Below are positions 7,339 to 15,219 of a DNA stretch of 33,919 nt, piece after piece. This DNA comes from JAFDVL01 sp043736395 (GTDB lineage: Bacteria > Acidobacteriota > Blastocatellia > RBC074). The stretch is from NCBI GenBank assembly GCA_043736395.1, contig JAYTCQ010000313.1, forward strand, positions 1 through 33,919, in the 5' to 3' direction. Position 1 is the first letter of the stretch; each line of letters starts with the position of its first letter. Below the pieces are notes generated by a model. The model had not been told where the DNA came from. It did not search any database and was given only the letters and a program-made list of their open reading frames with translations. Both the position numbers and the translations under genes were made by a program.

Positions 7339-9000
7339 ATGCAAGCTGCAATTTTTTCGATTTTATTTTTCGCACTTACGATCATTGCTTTCGCGCAACC
7401 TTTCACCGATATTTCCGTCACTGCCGGACTCACCAAACCGATCATTTACGGCGGTGTAGACTCCAAAAAATTCATCATCGAAACCAACGGTTGCGGCGTC
7501 GCTTTTTACGATTACGACAACGATGGATGGATGGATATTTTGACACTCAGCGGATCAAAACTCGAAGGCGCTCCGAAAGAAGCTACGAACCGTTTGTATA
7601 AAAATAACCGCAATGGAACCTTCACAGATGTCACCGCAAAAGCCGGACTCACACGCGGCGGGTGGGCGTCAGCATTGACGATTGGCGATTTTGACAATGA
7701 CGGCTGGGACGATTTATTTATCACGTACTGGGGACAAAATATTCTCTACCGCAATAACGGAAACGGTACGTTCACTGACATCACAAAAAAATCGAAACTT
7801 GATTTTGAAGGAATTCGCTGGGGATCAGGCTGCACTTTTTTTGATTATGACCGCGATGGAAAATTGGATTTATTCGTCTCGAATTATTTGAGCTTCGATT
7901 TGAAAACTGCGCTCGAACCGGGCAAAGGCGCGAACTGCGTCTGGAAAGGAATCCCCGTCAACTGCGGCCCCAAAGGAATGCCCTACGCGCGCAACTGGCT
8001 GTATCACAATAACGGCGACAGCACGTTCACCGATGTCTCCGAAAAATCCGGTATCAGTAAAGTCTTCGAACGTTATCCGATGACGGCGGTCGCGACGGAT
8101 TTCAACGAAGACGGCTTGCCCGATATTTACGTTGCGTGCGATTCAACGGCGAGCATTTTGTACCGCAACAACGGCGATGGAACGTTCACGGACATCGCTC
8201 TCGAAAGCGGAGTCGCCTACAACGAAGACGGTCAGCCGCAAGCCGGAATGGGACTCGGCATCGGCGATTACAACGGCGACGGAAAAATGGACATTTTCAA
8301 GACGCATTTCGCCGAAGACACACCGATTCTTTACCGCAATCAAGGCAAATGGTTATTCGAAGATGTATCCTTTTTCGCAGGTTTTGGAACCGCTACGAAA
8401 TATGTCTGCTGGGGCGCGGGGATGCACGATTTTGATAATGATGGATGGAACGACATCACGTACGTCACAGGTAATGTGTATCCCGAAGTCGAAAAGTTTT
8501 TCAAAGAATATCCACACCGCAGTCCACGCAAAATCTTTCGCAATCTCGGCAATGGAAAATTTTCAGATATTAGTTCGGCAAGCGGAGTAGCCATCAACGA
8601 TCCACACAGCAGTCGCGGCTGTGCGTTCGGAGATTTCGACAATGACGGAGACGTAGACTGGCTGATTATGAATATGAACGAACCGCCTACGCTGCTGCGC
8701 AATGATGACAACAGTAAAAATAATTGGCTGGAAGTGAAATTGATCGGCACTAAATCAAATCGAACAGCCATCGGCGCACGAGTGAAAATCGAATACAAAT
8801 CCGAAGATAATAAGTTGCGAACGCTGACCGATGAAGTCCGTAGCAGTGGCAGTTATTATTCGCACAACGATTTGCGCATCCATTTTGGAGTGGGGAAAGC
8901 GACAAAACTAAATTCGATTGAAGTGAAATGGTTAGGCAGTGGGATTGATAAGATGTCGGATGTCGCCAGCAATCAAATTATCAAAATCAAAGAGCGATAA
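7339..9000 (+). CDS. Secreted FG-GAP/VCBS repeat protein with C-terminal ASPIC/UnbV domain
   Basis: This 553-residue protein has a signal peptide (FSILFFALTIIAFAQ). Seven FG-GAP/VCBS calcium-binding motifs follow, including DYDNDGWMDIL, DFDNDGWDDLF, DYDRDGKLDLF, DYNGDGKMDIF and DFDNDGDVDWL, each preceded by a YRNNGNGTFTD-type linker. The C-terminal ASPIC/UnbV domain reads NNWLEVKLIGTKSNRTAIGA, then LRIHFGVG and IEVKWLG. It is a relative of the 750-residue protein at 765-3017 but lacks that protein's N-terminal helical region. A predicted beta-propeller, extracellular or periplasmic, with function unproven. It stands alone between two palindromic elements; the ribosome-binding site is weak. 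Confidence 0.9.
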   Translation: MQAAIFSILFFALTIIAFAQPFTDISVTAGLTKPIIYGGVDSKKFIIETNGCGVAFYDYDNDGWMDILTLSGSKLEGAPKEATNRLYKNNRNGTFTDVTAKAGLTRGGWASALTIGDFDNDGWDDLFITYWGQNILYRNNGNGTFTDITKKSKLDFEGIRWGSGCTFFDYDRDGKLDLFVSNYLSFDLKTALEPGKGANCVWKGIPVNCGPKGMPYARNWLYHNNGDSTFTDVSEKSGISKVFERYPMTAVATDFNEDGLPDIYVACDSTASILYRNNGDGTFTDIALESGVAYNEDGQPQAGMGLGIGDYNGDGKMDIFKTHFAEDTPILYRNQGKWLFEDVSFFAGFGTATKYVCWGAGMHDFDNDGWNDITYVTGNVYPEVEKFFKEYPHRSPRKIFRNLGNGKFSDISSASGVAINDPHSSRGCAFGDFDNDGDVDWLIMNMNEPPTLLRNDDNSKNNWLEVKLIGTKSNRTAIGARVKIEYKSEDNKLRTLTDEVRSSGSYYSHNDLRIHFGVGKATKLNSIEVKWLGSGIDKMSDVASNQIIKIKER

Positions 9001-9001
9001 T

Positions 9002-9079
9002 GTTCAGAGTTACGCATTCATGCGTGAACGCTCGTCGGCGAAGCGCAACGAGCGCACGCGTAAACGCGTAACTCTGAAC
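9002..9079. terminator. Long hairpin between convergent genes
   Basis: GTTCAGAGTTACGC (9002-9015) and GCGTAACTCTGAAC (9066-9079) are perfect complements, and an inner stem GCGTG(AA)CGCTCGT with ACGAGCGCACGC extends the structure. It starts one base after the stop of the FG-GAP gene and lies before the end of the opposite-strand higA remnant. A termination or mRNA 3'-end role is inferred; there is no T-tract. Confidence 0.6.
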
Positions 9080-9089
9080 GATGGCCAAT

Positions 9090-9299
9090 TCAGATAAACA
9101 AATCTAATGACGCCTTGAAGAATTCCCCTAACGCCTTAGCCTGCGTTTTGCTGATCGTACGTTTGCCATTGACGGCTTCAGAGGTACGACCACGCGATCC
9201 GAAAACTTCCACTAAATCAGCCTGACGCAGATCATTTTGCTCCATCAGAAATTGTAGCGTTTCGTAACGAAGATTAGGATTGATCGAACCTGCAAATTC
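9090..9299 (-). pseudogene. Truncated higA-like antitoxin remnant
   Basis: On the minus strand the frame reads LRYETLQFLMEQNDLRQADL, then VEVFGSRGRTSEAVNGKRTI and SKTQAKALGEFFKASLDLFI followed by TGA. This aligns along its length with the C-terminal HTH half of the intact HigA at 3645-4064 (KTQAKALAEFFKVSTELFI). A TGA codon at 9302-9300 closes the frame on the N-terminal side, there is no usable start before the HTH, and no higB partner can be found upstream. The fragment is too short for the family. It is most likely the remains of a second higBA module. Confidence 0.8.
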
Positions 9300-9359
9300 T
9301 CAAAATAAAAAGTAGGTAATTGCACAAAATACTTTTGTCAATTAAATCAATATTTCAAC

Positions 9360-9422
9360 AAAAAACCTGAGTGGGTAAGAACAATGCTGTAAACACTGTG
9401 TTCTTACCTACTCAGGTTTTTT
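9360..9422. terminator. Strong bidirectional terminator
   Basis: AAAAAACCTGAGTGGGTAAG (from 9360) pairs with its reverse complement ending at 9422 over 24 bp with one mismatch, around a 15-base loop. The stem is flanked by A-runs on the left and T-runs on the right, so it can act as an intrinsic terminator in either direction. It follows the 3' end of the minus-strand gene at 9490-11343. The flanking bases 9303-9359 and 9423-9489 contain nothing I recognise. Confidence 0.8.
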
Positions 9423-9489
9423 TGCATCACTTGGTGATTTTCTCTAAATATCTTAATTTAACCCTCGATTCACATACAAATTTTGTTAA

Positions 9490-11343
9490 CTATTTTCTCA
9501 GGGCATTCAGAGTTTTAATATGCCTGTCGGCTGTTACCAATCCCATTTTGGCACGACGCCGATGGTCTTCAAGCCCCAGTGATACAAGTTCGGGAATGAT
9601 CGATTTCACCATCGTTTCCTGCTTCTCATGTACGGCTTCCGCTTCTTTTTCTGACATATTTGATTTCATTGCAGGAAACCCTTCAACGATTTTGACGAGT
9701 AGACCGCCCAATATCCCAAATTGCAGATTGTCGACATCCACTCCACGACGATGTAACTCGCCAGCAGCGATTTCGATCCCGATGTCACGCGTTTCGGGTA
9801 ACTCGGTTAATGCTCCTTTTATCATTTCGGGTAACGCCTGCGATCCTGAAATATAAGTCAGCAGAACGGAGGCCTGCTGACCAAGCCTCACGAAATCTTT
9901 CCATGTTGACAGTTTTGGAGTGTCAAACATCTCCTCGACCAGCTCAGGGTGGGTTGCTAATCTAGTGGTCAAAATAAAAATTGAACACCATACCCGATTG
10001 GCAGGTTGTAACCAATCCACCGTGTTTCTATAGTACGTATAGATTTTGTCAAGGTCAGGCGATGGGGTGAACGTGCCAACGCCCGGGCTTCCACCACTCC
10101 AGGTTCCCAGACCAGAACGTAAGGTTTGTGTACCATCTAAATTGATGTTCAGAAAATGATGCCAGGTAGAATCACAGACGATGCGCCCTGGTGCGGCCCC
10201 GCCTGCCGTGTACGGCTGTGCCAACCGCCCATCATAGGCAGAAATGACACCAAACATTCGTGGCTTGACGGGCGGCTTCCACACTCCATTCAAAACACTT
10301 CGTCCACCAGAAATGGCATACGCTACGATTTCATTCGCAACGCGCGTTGCTGGGGCGCTGGCATTGGGTTGAAACTCAGGGAAATTCAGGCCGCTCAATG
10401 TGTAATTGCTTGCTAGCACGACTGGGCGTGGTGCGTCATAACAAACGCTTTCGTGCGCGTGATCGGGCAACACGTCAATGTCATTCTGAAATTGCAGATT
10501 GGCACCCCCGGCAAAATTACTGTTGCGAATGAGCGCTGCCCCAGGCAACGCCAACAATGGGTGAATGCTCGCCTGCCAAGCAGTAGCACCTGTACCAAGT
10601 CCATCGGTGTCAATCACTTTGTAATTAGGGAAAATGTGCTGTGGGATGTTGTCGGACTGATCGGCAAAGTCATAAAGATTATTTGTGCCGGGGTTGGTAA
10701 TTGTGTCAATGCGCAGGACTGCCTCGGTGGCGTCAACTTCACCTCCCATATGAGTCTCTGACCACTCACGCATAAATCGGATACGGGGCAATGAGCCACA
10801 CAATGCAAATCCAAATATCCCATGATCGCCAGTAGCAAAAACACCACCGCCTTTGTTCATAAAATCTGCAATCACTTTTACCTCAGCGGCTGTTGGGCTT
10901 GATCCCCGAAAACCAAACAACCAAATCTGATCATAATTTCCCACATTTATCGCAGGTGTAGCAGTGGCGAAATTAAAATTTTGTTGCACGGTATAAGTTG
11001 TTGCCCCAATCGTGACGGGAACGTGTGTACTGCGATGAGCCAAAGTAACAGTAGGTTTTAAGGTCACGCCTGCGGCTTCTGTAATAGCGTGTACAAACCG
11101 CCACAACCCAAATCCATCATTGGGCTGATAACTCAAACCGTTGTCGCAAACTATCAAAACCTTCGGGGTACATCGGCGGAAAAGCGGAAAAGGCGGAAAT
11201 GGGGAAGGTCTTAGGATCGGGTCAGCTGCGATGCTATTATTAGCATTTAGAAATCCTAGGAAATTTGGATTTGTTATCGCCGAGGTGGACGTTTTTGGTG
11301 AAATAGATTTTAAACCAACTTTGGTTTTAGTCTTCCTGTTCAT
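9490..11343 (-). CDS. Unrecognised 617-residue protein with an amidotransferase-like N-terminal region
   Basis: The start is supported by AAAGGAAC a few bases upstream of the ATG. After a basic, low-complexity N-terminus and a Pro/Phe-rich stretch (RPSPFPPFPLFRR) there is a beta strand PKVLIVCDNG, then YDQIWLFGFRG, VKVIADFMNKGGGVFATGDH and GIFGFALCG. This order resembles class-I glutamine-amidotransferase-like or ThuA-like Rossmann folds in which a flavodoxin-like domain precedes a GGG turn. The middle is rich in Gly, Asn and aromatic residues; the C-terminal 130 residues are helical. No signal peptide or membrane segment is visible. The gene stands alone between a terminator and a tRNA gene. 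I cannot assign a function. Confidence 0.75.
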   Translation of the reverse strand: MNRKTKTKVGLKSISPKTSTSAITNPNFLGFLNANNSIAADPILRPSPFPPFPLFRRCTPKVLIVCDNGLSYQPNDGFGLWRFVHAITEAAGVTLKPTVTLAHRSTHVPVTIGATTYTVQQNFNFATATPAINVGNYDQIWLFGFRGSSPTAAEVKVIADFMNKGGGVFATGDHGIFGFALCGSLPRIRFMREWSETHMGGEVDATEAVLRIDTITNPGTNNLYDFADQSDNIPQHIFPNYKVIDTDGLGTGATAWQASIHPLLALPGAALIRNSNFAGGANLQFQNDIDVLPDHAHESVCYDAPRPVVLASNYTLSGLNFPEFQPNASAPATRVANEIVAYAISGGRSVLNGVWKPPVKPRMFGVISAYDGRLAQPYTAGGAAPGRIVCDSTWHHFLNINLDGTQTLRSGLGTWSGGSPGVGTFTPSPDLDKIYTYYRNTVDWLQPANRVWCSIFILTTRLATHPELVEEMFDTPKLSTWKDFVRLGQQASVLLTYISGSQALPEMIKGALTELPETRDIGIEIAAGELHRRGVDVDNLQFGILGGLLVKIVEGFPAMKSNMSEKEAEAVHEKQETMVKSIIPELVSLGLEDHRRRAKMGLVTADRHIKTLNALRK

Positions 11344-11605
11344 GGAATTGTTCCTTTCTGTTAAGAATCGTTTACATCAACCAAATGACACGTAAAGTTA
11401 CTTACCTTTCAATAAGCAAGTCCGTATTCATATTGTAGAAATGAGCGAAACTAAAACTTGGGGAGAAATAGCTTGATGCTGAAGTATTAGCTGAAAAAAA
11501 CTGTATTTTGGGGAGGTAGTTTTCCTAACACAACGCAATACTAGCTGTCAAGTATTTTTTTACACTCTGTTTCCGTTAACCACCTTTTCGTAAACATTTC
11601 GCACC

Positions 11606-11634
11606 TTGACAACATGCACCTCCCTTGTTATTCT
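11606..11634 (+). promoter_or_regulatory. Promoter of tRNA-Val
   Basis: Consensus TTGACA at 11606-11611, a 17-base spacer and TATTCT at 11629-11634 place transcription start near 11641, about 20 bases before the tRNA. The rest of the spacer from 11344 is AT-rich and holds only the ribosome-binding site of the divergent gene and nothing else I recognise. Confidence 0.8.
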
Positions 11635-11660
11635 CCACAACTTGAAAATTTGACTATCTT

Positions 11661-11735
<75 letters not shown>

Positions 11736-11963
11736 TTTACACAAGTGGTTTTAGTCATTCTTCTTTGTTCAACGCCAGCTCCAGAAGTGTTGTCAACAAA
11801 CGGGTAAAGCAACTAGCGAAATTGCTTCCCTGACGACCGCTGACGTAGGACCTGACCTAAAACGCACTTTTCTTTGATAGCTTTTAGTACGGCGTCCTTA
11901 AAAATTTTCTGAATTGAGAACTGAGTTTTTTCAGTTTTCAGAGGCTGTTTGAAAAGTCTTCTT

Positions 11964-12136
11964 TGCCGCAGTGCGGCAGAAAGATGGTAGCCAGATGTGA
12001 AACGTCTGGTATGAGGCAACAAGGATTCCGCGTCCTGAAGGGACGCAAAGATTCTCAGCGTCCCTTCAGGACGCTATTATCAATCTGCTTCATTAACCAG
12101 AGGCGGCGACCGAAGACGGTCTTGCCACTGGCTACC
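11964..12136. repeat. Hairpin cluster upstream of thrS
   Basis: GGTAGCCAG (11986-11994) and CTGGCTACC (12128-12136) could close a multibranch structure. Inside it are CCAGA/TCTGG, a perfect 17-bp stem (12030-12046 with 12058-12074, GCGTCCTGAAGGGACGC) and GACCG/CGGTC at 12108-12121; GCCGC/GCGGC stands just outside. The surrounding spacer (11736-12219) has no convincing gene. No T-box consensus was found, although such elements often precede thrS in other phyla. It may be a repeat element or a leader RNA. Confidence 0.7.
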
Positions 12137-12219
12137 TTCTGATTGCGCCTTCAGCGCAAAAATCTTGGACTTTTTAATCAACCTCCTTTTTTCTTTTTTG
12201 CCCTGGTAACGGATTTACA

Positions 12220-14184
12220 TTGAGCGAAGTACAACCACAATCGAATACCGCATTTGAGCTGCTGAAAGCTAAAGACCGCGACTCCGCGAAAAAGGCTTTG
12301 GCGGCGCGTCTCTTCATTAACGGCGTCAAGCAGGACGAACCCGTAGATTTAAGCTATGTCGTCAAGGAAGGCGAAACGGTCGAAGCTTTGACACCTGACG
12401 CGGGCAATGAAGCGCTGGATGTTTATCGTCATTCGACTGCGCATTTGCTCGCGGCGGCGGTGCTGGATTTATATCCGGGGACGAAGCTCGGCATCGGGCC
12501 TGCATTGCTGGATGATCCGAAGGGCGGATTTTATTACGATTTTCATCGTGAAGATGGCTTGCGTTTCACTCCCGAAGATTTGACGAAGATCGAAAAGAAA
12601 ATGCGCGACCTCATCAAGCGCAATCTGGAGTACAAACGCCTTCAGATGACCAAAGCAGAAGCCGAAGCGAAATTTGCCGAAATGGGCGAACCGCTCAAGT
12701 GCGAATTGATTGCGGATAAGGCTGGCGAAACCGTCAGTTGCTACACGATTGAAGGAACTTCATTTGTAGATTTTTGTTTAGGGCCGCACATTCCTTCGAC
12801 CAGCAAAATCAAGGCAATCAAGTTGCTTTCGATTGCCGGAGCGCATTGGAAAGGTGATGAAACCCGTCCGCAGATGCAGCGCATTTACGGCACTTCATTT
12901 TTCTCGCAGGAAGAATTAGACGAATGGATCAAGAATAAAGAAGAAGCCGAAAAGCGCGATCATCGCCGCATTGGCCCTGAACTTGATTTATTCAGCTTTA
13001 GTGACGCGATTGGGCCGGGACTGGTTTTATGGCATCCCAACGGTGCGATGATCCGCAAAGGTATTGAGCAATTTCTCAACGAAGAATTGATGAAGCGCGG
13101 TTACAGTTTTGTGAATACGCCGCACGTCACACAAGCGGAACTCTTTAGAATTTCGGGACATCTTGAGCATTATCAGGAAGGTCTCTATCCGGCGATGCAT
13201 ACGGGCGACAAGGGCGAAAAAGAAGATGTCGAGTATCGCCTGAAGCCGATGAATTGCCCGTTTCATATTCAGATTTTCAAGGCCAAACAACGTTCTTATC
13301 GTGATTTGCCGCAGCGTTATGCGGAGTACGGAATGGTCTATCGCTACGAACGTTCCGGCGTCACGCACGGATTGATGCGCGCGCGCGGATTCACGCAGGA
13401 TGATGCACATTTGTTCTGTACGCCTGAGCAATTAAAAGATGAAGTGCTCGGCTGTTTAGATTTGGTAGATCAGGTCTTCAAAACATTTGGGTTTGAATAC
13501 AAAGCGGAATTATCTGTTCGTCACGCGACCGATCACGAAAAATATTTAGGTTCTGATGAAGTCTGGAATTTAGCGGAAACTTCCTTGACGACAGCTTTGA
13601 ATGAATACGGTTTGAATTACGTGCGGATGGAAGATGAAGCCGCATTTTACGGGCCGAAAATTGATTTCAAAGTCGTAGACGCGATCAAGCGCACGTGGCA
13701 GCTTTCGACAATTCAGGTGGATTTCAATTTGCCGCAAAGATTCGGGATTGAGTACATCGGTTCAGACAATGCGCGCCATCAGCCGATTATGGTGCATCGC
13801 GCGATTCTAGGATCATTTGAAAGATTTTTTGGCATTTTGATTGAGCATTATGCCGGAGCGTTTCCGGTGTGGCTGGCTCCGATGCAGGCGCAAATTTTGC
13901 CGATTTCGGATCGCTTCAATGAAAATGCCATCGCGGTTGAAAAAGAATTACAAGCGGCGGGATTCCGCGTGCAAGCTGATCTTCGTAACGAAAAAATCGG
14001 CGCTAAGATTCGTGACGCACAATTGAAAAAAATCCCCTTCATGCTCGTCATCGGCGAGCGCGAAGCTGAAGCAGGTACGGTCGCAGTGCGTGACCGTGTC
14101 AAAGGAGATTTGGGCGCAATTCCCGTCGCGGAATTTGCCGCTCAACTCAGCGAGTTAATTAAGACTCGCGCGTTAACAACTTAA
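12220..14184 (+). CDS. thrS: Threonine--tRNA ligase
   Basis: This cytoplasmic enzyme charges tRNA-Thr with threonine using ATP. The 654-residue product has the full architecture: an N-terminal TGS domain (about 1-65), the second-additional editing domain with HSTAHLL (H71, H75) and FCLGPH, the class II catalytic core with motif 2 (YRYERSGVTHGLMRARGFTQ) and zinc ligands C346 (MNCPFH), H397 and H526, motif 3 (HRAILGSFERFFGIL) and the C-terminal anticodon-binding domain. The start is TTG at 12220; no ATG or GTG gives a complete TGS domain and the Shine-Dalgarno is weak, so the start is less sure than the gene. It leads the thrS-infC-rpmI-rplT-pheS block. Confidence 0.95.
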   Translation: MSEVQPQSNTAFELLKAKDRDSAKKALAARLFINGVKQDEPVDLSYVVKEGETVEALTPDAGNEALDVYRHSTAHLLAAAVLDLYPGTKLGIGPALLDDPKGGFYYDFHREDGLRFTPEDLTKIEKKMRDLIKRNLEYKRLQMTKAEAEAKFAEMGEPLKCELIADKAGETVSCYTIEGTSFVDFCLGPHIPSTSKIKAIKLLSIAGAHWKGDETRPQMQRIYGTSFFSQEELDEWIKNKEEAEKRDHRRIGPELDLFSFSDAIGPGLVLWHPNGAMIRKGIEQFLNEELMKRGYSFVNTPHVTQAELFRISGHLEHYQEGLYPAMHTGDKGEKEDVEYRLKPMNCPFHIQIFKAKQRSYRDLPQRYAEYGMVYRYERSGVTHGLMRARGFTQDDAHLFCTPEQLKDEVLGCLDLVDQVFKTFGFEYKAELSVRHATDHEKYLGSDEVWNLAETSLTTALNEYGLNYVRMEDEAAFYGPKIDFKVVDAIKRTWQLSTIQVDFNLPQRFGIEYIGSDNARHQPIMVHRAILGSFERFFGILIEHYAGAFPVWLAPMQAQILPISDRFNENAIAVEKELQAAGFRVQADLRNEKIGAKIRDAQLKKIPFMLVIGEREAEAGTVAVRDRVKGDLGAIPVAEFAAQLSELIKTRALTT

Positions 14185-14186
14185 GG

Positions 14187-14261
14187 ATTTCGGATTTGGG
14201 ATTGAGGATTGCGGATCAATGAAATTCTGACCCGCAATCCGAAATCTACGATCCGCAATCC
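14187..14261 (+). repeat. GGATTGCGG-word repeats in the infC leader
   Basis: The spacer holds variants of the words GATTTCGGATT and GGATTGCGGATC and their complements. GGATTGCGGATC (14206-14217) pairs perfectly with GATCCGCAATCC (14250-14261) but can also pair over nine bases with CCGCAATCC inside 14231-14240. ATTTCGGATT upstream can pair with AATCCGAAAT. These pairings are mutually exclusive and end just before the infC Shine-Dalgarno. Confidence 0.7.
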
Positions 14262-14269
14262 GTAATCTC

Positions 14270-14277
14270 GGAGGTGA
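14270..14277 (+). promoter_or_regulatory. Shine-Dalgarno that fixes the infC start at ATC
   Basis: GGAGGTGA is a near-perfect anti-16S match. Its GGAGG core ends seven bases before an ATC codon at 14282, in the frame of IF-3. No ATG, GTG or TTG exists in that frame between the upstream TGA (14228-14230) and the GTG at 14423. Confidence 0.85.
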
Positions 14278-14281
14278 ATTT

Positions 14282-14860
14282 ATCGCAATCACACCCTTTC
14301 AAGGCGGTTTTCGTGGTCCTCGCGGACAGCAACGTGGGAATCAAAGGGGTCCACAAGTCCGCATCAATGAGCGTATTCGCGCCAAAGAAATTCGAGTCAT
14401 AGATGAAGAAGGTCAGGTTGGCGTGATGTCTCCGTATGATGCGCTACGCATTGCGCGTGATCGCGGTCTCGATTTAATCGAAATCGCACCCACCGCGCAA
14501 CCACCTGTTTGTAAAATCATTGACTACGGAAAATATCTTTACGAACAGAAAAAGCGTGCGCACGAGGCCAAGAAAAAACAAGTTATTATTGAAGTCAAAG
14601 AAATCAAGTTTCGTCCTTCAACCGACGATCACGATTACAACTTCAAAATGAAGCATGCACAGGAAATTCTTGATGGTGGTGACAAAGTCAAAGCGACGAT
14701 TCGCTTCAAAGGACGCGAAATCACCCACAAAGAACTCGGTGCTGCCATTCTCGACCGCCTGACGAAAGACCTTGTACCGTTCGGAGCACCAGAGTTCCGT
14801 CCGAAGTTAGAAGGGATGCAAATGATTGCCATCTTTTCACCGAAGAAAAGTACTAGCTAA
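14282..14860 (+). CDS. infC: Translation initiation factor IF-3, non-canonical ATC start
   Basis: IF-3 binds the 30S subunit, keeps it apart from 50S and proofreads the start codon and initiator tRNA. The C-domain (VIIEVKEIKFRPSTDDHDYN, VKATIRFKGREITHKELGAA) and the linker (PPVCKIIDYGKYLYEQKKRA) are typical. The conserved N-domain QVRINERIRAKEIRVIDEEG lies upstream of the first GTG/ATG pair (14423/14426) in frame, so those would truncate the protein. The only start matching the strong Shine-Dalgarno is ATC at 14282, giving 192 residues. In E. coli infC starts with AUU and IF-3 thereby represses itself; ATC here fits the same logic. A short Gly/Arg/Gln-rich N-terminal tail precedes the N-domain. 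Confidence 0.93.
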   Translation: MAITPFQGGFRGPRGQQRGNQRGPQVRINERIRAKEIRVIDEEGQVGVMSPYDALRIARDRGLDLIEIAPTAQPPVCKIIDYGKYLYEQKKRAHEAKKKQVIIEVKEIKFRPSTDDHDYNFKMKHAQEILDGGDKVKATIRFKGREITHKELGAAILDRLTKDLVPFGAPEFRPKLEGMQMIAIFSPKKSTS

Positions 14861-14881
14861 AGCTGGTAGCGATTAGCCGTC

Positions 14882-14931
14882 AGCGATTAGCCAGAAAAAA
14901 GCTAAGACCTAACAGCTAAGTGCTAACCGCT
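14882..14931 (+). repeat. Inverted repeat in infC-rpmI spacer
   Basis: AGCGATTAGC (14882-14891) pairs with GCTAACCGCT (14922-14931) with one G-T type mismatch. The spacer is built of repeats of AGCGATTAGCC and its near complement GCTAAGTGCTAACC. Ribosomal protein L20 is known to repress the rpmI-rplT mRNA in E. coli and B. subtilis through leader structures; whether this hairpin serves that role is unknown. Confidence 0.65.
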
Positions 14932-14947
14932 CTCATACGGAGTAATT

Positions 14948-15151
14948 ATGCCTAAATTAAAAACACATAAAGGAGCGGCAAAGCGTTTTCGCACGACCGC
15001 TACCGGAAAGATCAAGCGCGGGCATTCGCATGCACGCCACATCCTGACGAAGAAATCGGCGAAGCGAAAACGCTTCTTGGATATTGACGTACTGGTTTCT
15101 AACAGCGATCAGAAACGTGTCGAAGCAATGCTTCCTTACGGCAGTCACTAA
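14948..15151 (+). CDS. rpmI: 50S ribosomal protein L35
   Basis: The 67-residue basic protein begins MPKLKTHKGAAKRFRTTATG and continues KIKRGHSHARHILTKKSAKR, the standard L35 signature, and ends with the usual VEAMLPYG. It is a component of the large ribosomal subunit. CGGAG seven bases upstream of the ATG supports the start. It sits in the universal infC-rpmI-rplT order and is full length for the family. Confidence 0.97.
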   Translation: MPKLKTHKGAAKRFRTTATGKIKRGHSHARHILTKKSAKRKRFLDIDVLVSNSDQKRVEAMLPYGSH

Positions 15152-15152
15152 A

Positions 15153-15192
15153 TTTCGGGTCGGCTTTGTTGCCCAAAACTCGAAACCCGAAA
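15153..15192 (+). repeat. Inverted repeat in rpmI-rplT spacer
   Basis: TTTCGGGT (15153-15160) and ACCCGAAA (15185-15192) are perfect complements around a 24-base loop. Only two bases separate it from the rpmI stop. Like the two spacers upstream, it is built of short words and their complements, here CGGGT and ACTCG/ACCCG. Confidence 0.65.
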
Positions 15193-15219
15193 CTTCTTAA
15201 CTAATTATTGGAGGGTATT

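Noticed and set aside
11813..12022. Minus-strand ORF of 69 codons in the tRNA-Val/thrS spacer.
   Set aside because: It runs through hairpin repeat sequence, has no ribosome-binding site and no recognisable domain.
12177..12192. ATCAACCTCCTTTTTT upstream of thrS resembles the 3' end of 16S rRNA (anti-Shine-Dalgarno).
   Set aside because: Only a short match with no flanking rRNA sequence; chance pyrimidine-rich similarity is more likely.
11736..12219. T-box riboswitch upstream of thrS.
   Set aside because: No TGGNACCGCG-type T-box sequence, specifier loop or terminator/antiterminator pair was found.
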